This document shows, one piece after another, positions 5,753 to 7,387 of a stretch of 7,387 bases of DNA. The stretch spans positions 1-7,387 of the forward strand of contig SYDV01000290.1 of the NCBI GenBank assembly GCA_005801395.1, written 5' to 3'. The notes under the pieces are model-generated. The model was not told the DNA's origin. It made no database searches and saw only the letters and a list, made by a program, of their open reading frames with translations. Numbering within the stretch: the first letter of the stretch is position 1; every line of letters begins with the position of its first letter. The DNA comes from Planctomycetia bacterium (GTDB lineage Bacteria; Planctomycetota; UBA11346). The position numbers were made by a program, and so were the translations under genes.

Positions 5753-7387
5753 ACACGACGCAAATACGCGCGAATCGCTTCCTGATGTTCTTCACTAAAA
5801 CGTTCAACTCCGGCTGACGTCACATCGCCCGTGCTTTTTTGCTGAGCTCGGGCCCACGCTGCTTGGTCAACGCCTGGGGGCGCACGGCGCATGCCGTCTG
5901 CGTTTCCTGGGTCGCCAGTTCCAGGGCCAGGTTCGGTACCTTTACCGCTCGCGGACGGTTCGCTGCCTAATTGACTGGCCAATCGTGATTGACTAGCAGC
6001 AGCAGCTAATGTTTGTGCCGCTTGTTTATATGATTCCTGATGATCTGGCGCTGCCGCGATTGCCGCTAAAGCTTCTGCAGCCGCTTGCGCCGCTGGATTT
6101 GTCGCTGCAGCGGCGGCGCTCGGGGTTGACGGAGAATTCGCTGCAGCTGGTGCTACGGCAGCCGCGGCATCAGCAGCAGCTGGTGCTGACGCTGCAGAAG
6201 TGTCTGCCGCCGCTAATTTCGCCTGCATCGCTTCGGCTGCCTTATTCAGACTCGCTTGCAGTTTTTCACGAGCCGTTGCCGCGCGTTCTAAATTATCACC
6301 AGCTTGAGTCGCATTCGCAGGCGTGGCTTCAACATTCGCGACCGGCGTGGTATTGTCTAAAGCGTCCAGCGAATTTTGTTCTGCTTGGCTTAAATTGCTC
6401 ACCGCTTGTGTGATTTGTTCCGCTGTCACTATCGGCGCCGAGGCGAGAGCCTCTAATTGAGCATCCAATGCTTTCTCTTGAGCAGCAATTGCTGCCTGCT
6501 GAGATTTCGCTGCTTGCTGTGCGGTCTGCTGCGCCTTGGCTGCTGACTTTTCATCTCCTAATGACTGATTTGCCTCGGCAGCGGCAGCCTCGGCTTGAGC
6601 CTGCGCACGATCGGCTTGCGCCTGTGCTTTATCGGCTTGATCTTGTGTTCGATTAGCAATTTCCTGCGCTCGTTCCGCTTTCTCTTGCGCTTTTGCTTGA
6701 GATTTATCGGCTGGAGTCGTTGAGGCTTCCGCTTGCGCCACGGCATTTGCTAATGCATCGCGTGCGTCTGCTTGTTGATCCAAAATACCCGCTAATTGTT
6801 TTGCCGCCTCGCGCTGCTCCGCCACGGCTTCGGCTAATTCACGACCCACCATCGCTGCCTGCTCCGTTGCCTCCGGAGTCATTTTCTTTTCATTCGTCAA
6901 CGCCGCCTGAAATTGTTCCGCTAACGGACGCACCACTTCACGATCTAATTTATCCGCTGCCTGATTAGCATCAGCAACTAACACGGCACTCGATTTATCA
7001 GGAGTTATTTCCTGGGATGGAGTTGATTCCTGCGATGGAGTTGTTGGATCTTTTTTTGCCAACGGTTGCGCTTGATCGACTACTGGTGCTGGCTGATCTG
7101 TTGTTGCGACCGGCGAATTTTCGCTTGGCTGTTCGGTGGTGGAAGTATTTTGCTCCGCCTGTGATTTGTGCGTCTCCGCCAAATCAGTTAATTTTGGCTC
7201 TACCGCCGATTCTGTTTGAGCGGCTTTTGCTAACGCGTCACTTTCGGTTGCGGCAGCCGGTGCTTTTCAGCCGCTTGCTCTAATGCCTTGGCCAACCCCT
7301 CTGGAAGAGCAGCTTTCGCCGCCTCTTTTGCTTCAGTCGCAACTTCACGCAATGCTTCGGCAATTTTTTCTTCCGCTTTGGCAAATT
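5740..7387 (-). CDS. Ala/Gln-rich coiled-coil protein, partial at its start, with an apparent frameshift
   Basis: I recognise no named family. The main frame (7266-5743, 508 codons) contains a Thr/Pro/Gln-rich stretch (around 7150-6985) and long Ala/Gln/Glu helices with a regular heptad block (6705-6580). Next come an Ala/Pro linker (AAAAVAPAAANSPSTPSAAA) at about 6172-6097 and a Gly/Pro segment. The tail reads APPGVDQAAWARAQ followed by ERFSEEHQEAIRAYLRRVGAK. That tail resembles C-termini of planctomycete proteins ending in a YxxxIxxYFRRL-like helix, from memory. A TTG at 7182 could be taken as the start but is not convincing. The sequence before it has the same composition, and upstream of a stop at 7269-7267 the protein continues in another frame to the window edge (FAKAEEKIAEALREVATEAK). 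No signal peptide or membrane span is visible in this part. It is coupled to the toroid gene, suggesting a joint role. Confidence 0.75.
6580..6705 (-). repeat. Heptad (21-bp period) repeat in the coiled-coil gene
   Basis: Six consecutive seven-residue blocks read KSQAKAQ, EKAERAQ, EIANRTQ, DQADKAQ, AQADRAQ and AQAEAAA. Alanine is at fixed positions and Gln ends the first five, as in a tightly packed Ala coiled coil. The DNA is only partly repetitive at the 21-bp period, so the pattern is kept at the protein level. Confidence 0.65.
7009..7044 (-). repeat. 18-bp tandem duplication
   Basis: Two adjacent 18-bp copies (7009-7026 and 7027-7044) differ at two bases. They encode SQESTP/SQEITP-like hexapeptides in the low-complexity part of the coiled-coil protein. 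In-frame slippage is the likely origin. Confidence 0.7.
7263..7269 (-). other. Apparent frameshift site in the coiled-coil gene
   Basis: In the coding sense the site reads T GAA AAG CA. The upstream frame gives ..EQAAEK and then leaves the Ala-rich composition (HRLPQPKVTR, stop at 7232-7230). The other frame meets TGA at 7269-7267 but continues downstream as KAPAAATESDALAKAAQ. Adding one A to the four-A run (7267-7264) joins both halves as EK-APAAA. An A-AAG slip by lysyl-tRNA would give the same product. Confidence 0.75.

Noticed and set aside
5568..5807. 79-codon minus-strand frame through the 8-bp repeats
   Set aside because: It is open only because the repeat tract has no stops in any sense frame; it overlaps two better-supported genes and has no domain.
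6009..6413. Plus-strand open frame of 134 codons, with similar ones at 6693-6968 and 7017-7283
   Set aside because: Ala/Gln-rich coding DNA on the minus strand gives Leu/Pro/Arg-rich open antisense frames as a composition artefact.
7180..7182. TTG at 7182 as the true start of the coiled-coil gene
   Set aside because: The same composition continues upstream in this frame to 7266 and then in another frame to the window edge, and no ribosome binding site is evident before the TTG.

Overview
The window looks like Planctomycetota, or a close PVC-type relative. The evidence is a cytochrome protein with the PSCyt1/PSD domain string, followed by its usual DUF1552 partner and then an ECF-type sigma factor of the kind such genomes carry in large numbers. 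Base composition looks moderate, a little under 50% GC by eye. Every gene I can support is on the minus strand, so transcription runs from position 7387 towards 1. The plus-strand reading frames are shadows.

In order of transcription: (1) 7387-5740, an Ala/Gln-rich coiled-coil protein. Its start lies outside the window, and its frame is broken by an apparent one-base slip near 7264-7267. (2) 5743-4595, an exported alpha/alpha-toroid protein of the prenyltransferase/squalene-cyclase repeat type. It overlaps gene 1 by an ATGA junction. Its first ~36 codons are built largely from an 8-bp tandem repeat (CTTCCGGA on the plus strand). (3) 4459-2081, a 792-residue exported protein with two CxxCH haem motifs and the domain order PSCyt1, DUF1587, a carbohydrate-binding-like sandwich, DUF1595, DUF1592, DUF1588, DUF1585. 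(4) 2084-1962, a possible 40-residue small ORF joined to gene 3 by another ATGA overlap. (5) 1937-510, a DUF1552 protein with a twin-arginine-like leader. (6) 416-1, the N-terminal 138 codons of a sigma-70 family ECF factor, cut off by the window edge.

Genes 1 and 2 clearly form one translationally coupled unit. Genes 3 and 5 are a well-known co-occurring pair of unknown biochemical function, probably an extracytoplasmic redox/carbohydrate-related module. Gaps of 135 bp (genes 2 to 3), 143 bp (genes 3 to 5) and 93 bp (genes 5 to 6) show no strong intrinsic terminator, so partial read-through along the whole strand is possible. The sigma gene has a candidate promoter of its own with a palindrome over its -35 box.

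The points most worth a second look are the 8-bp repeat tract in front of the toroid protein's signal peptide (a possible phase-variable switch or dispersed repeat insertion), the frameshift in the coiled-coil gene, and the small coupled ORF between the DUF1592 and DUF1552 genes. No RNA genes, CRISPR array or transposase were seen.
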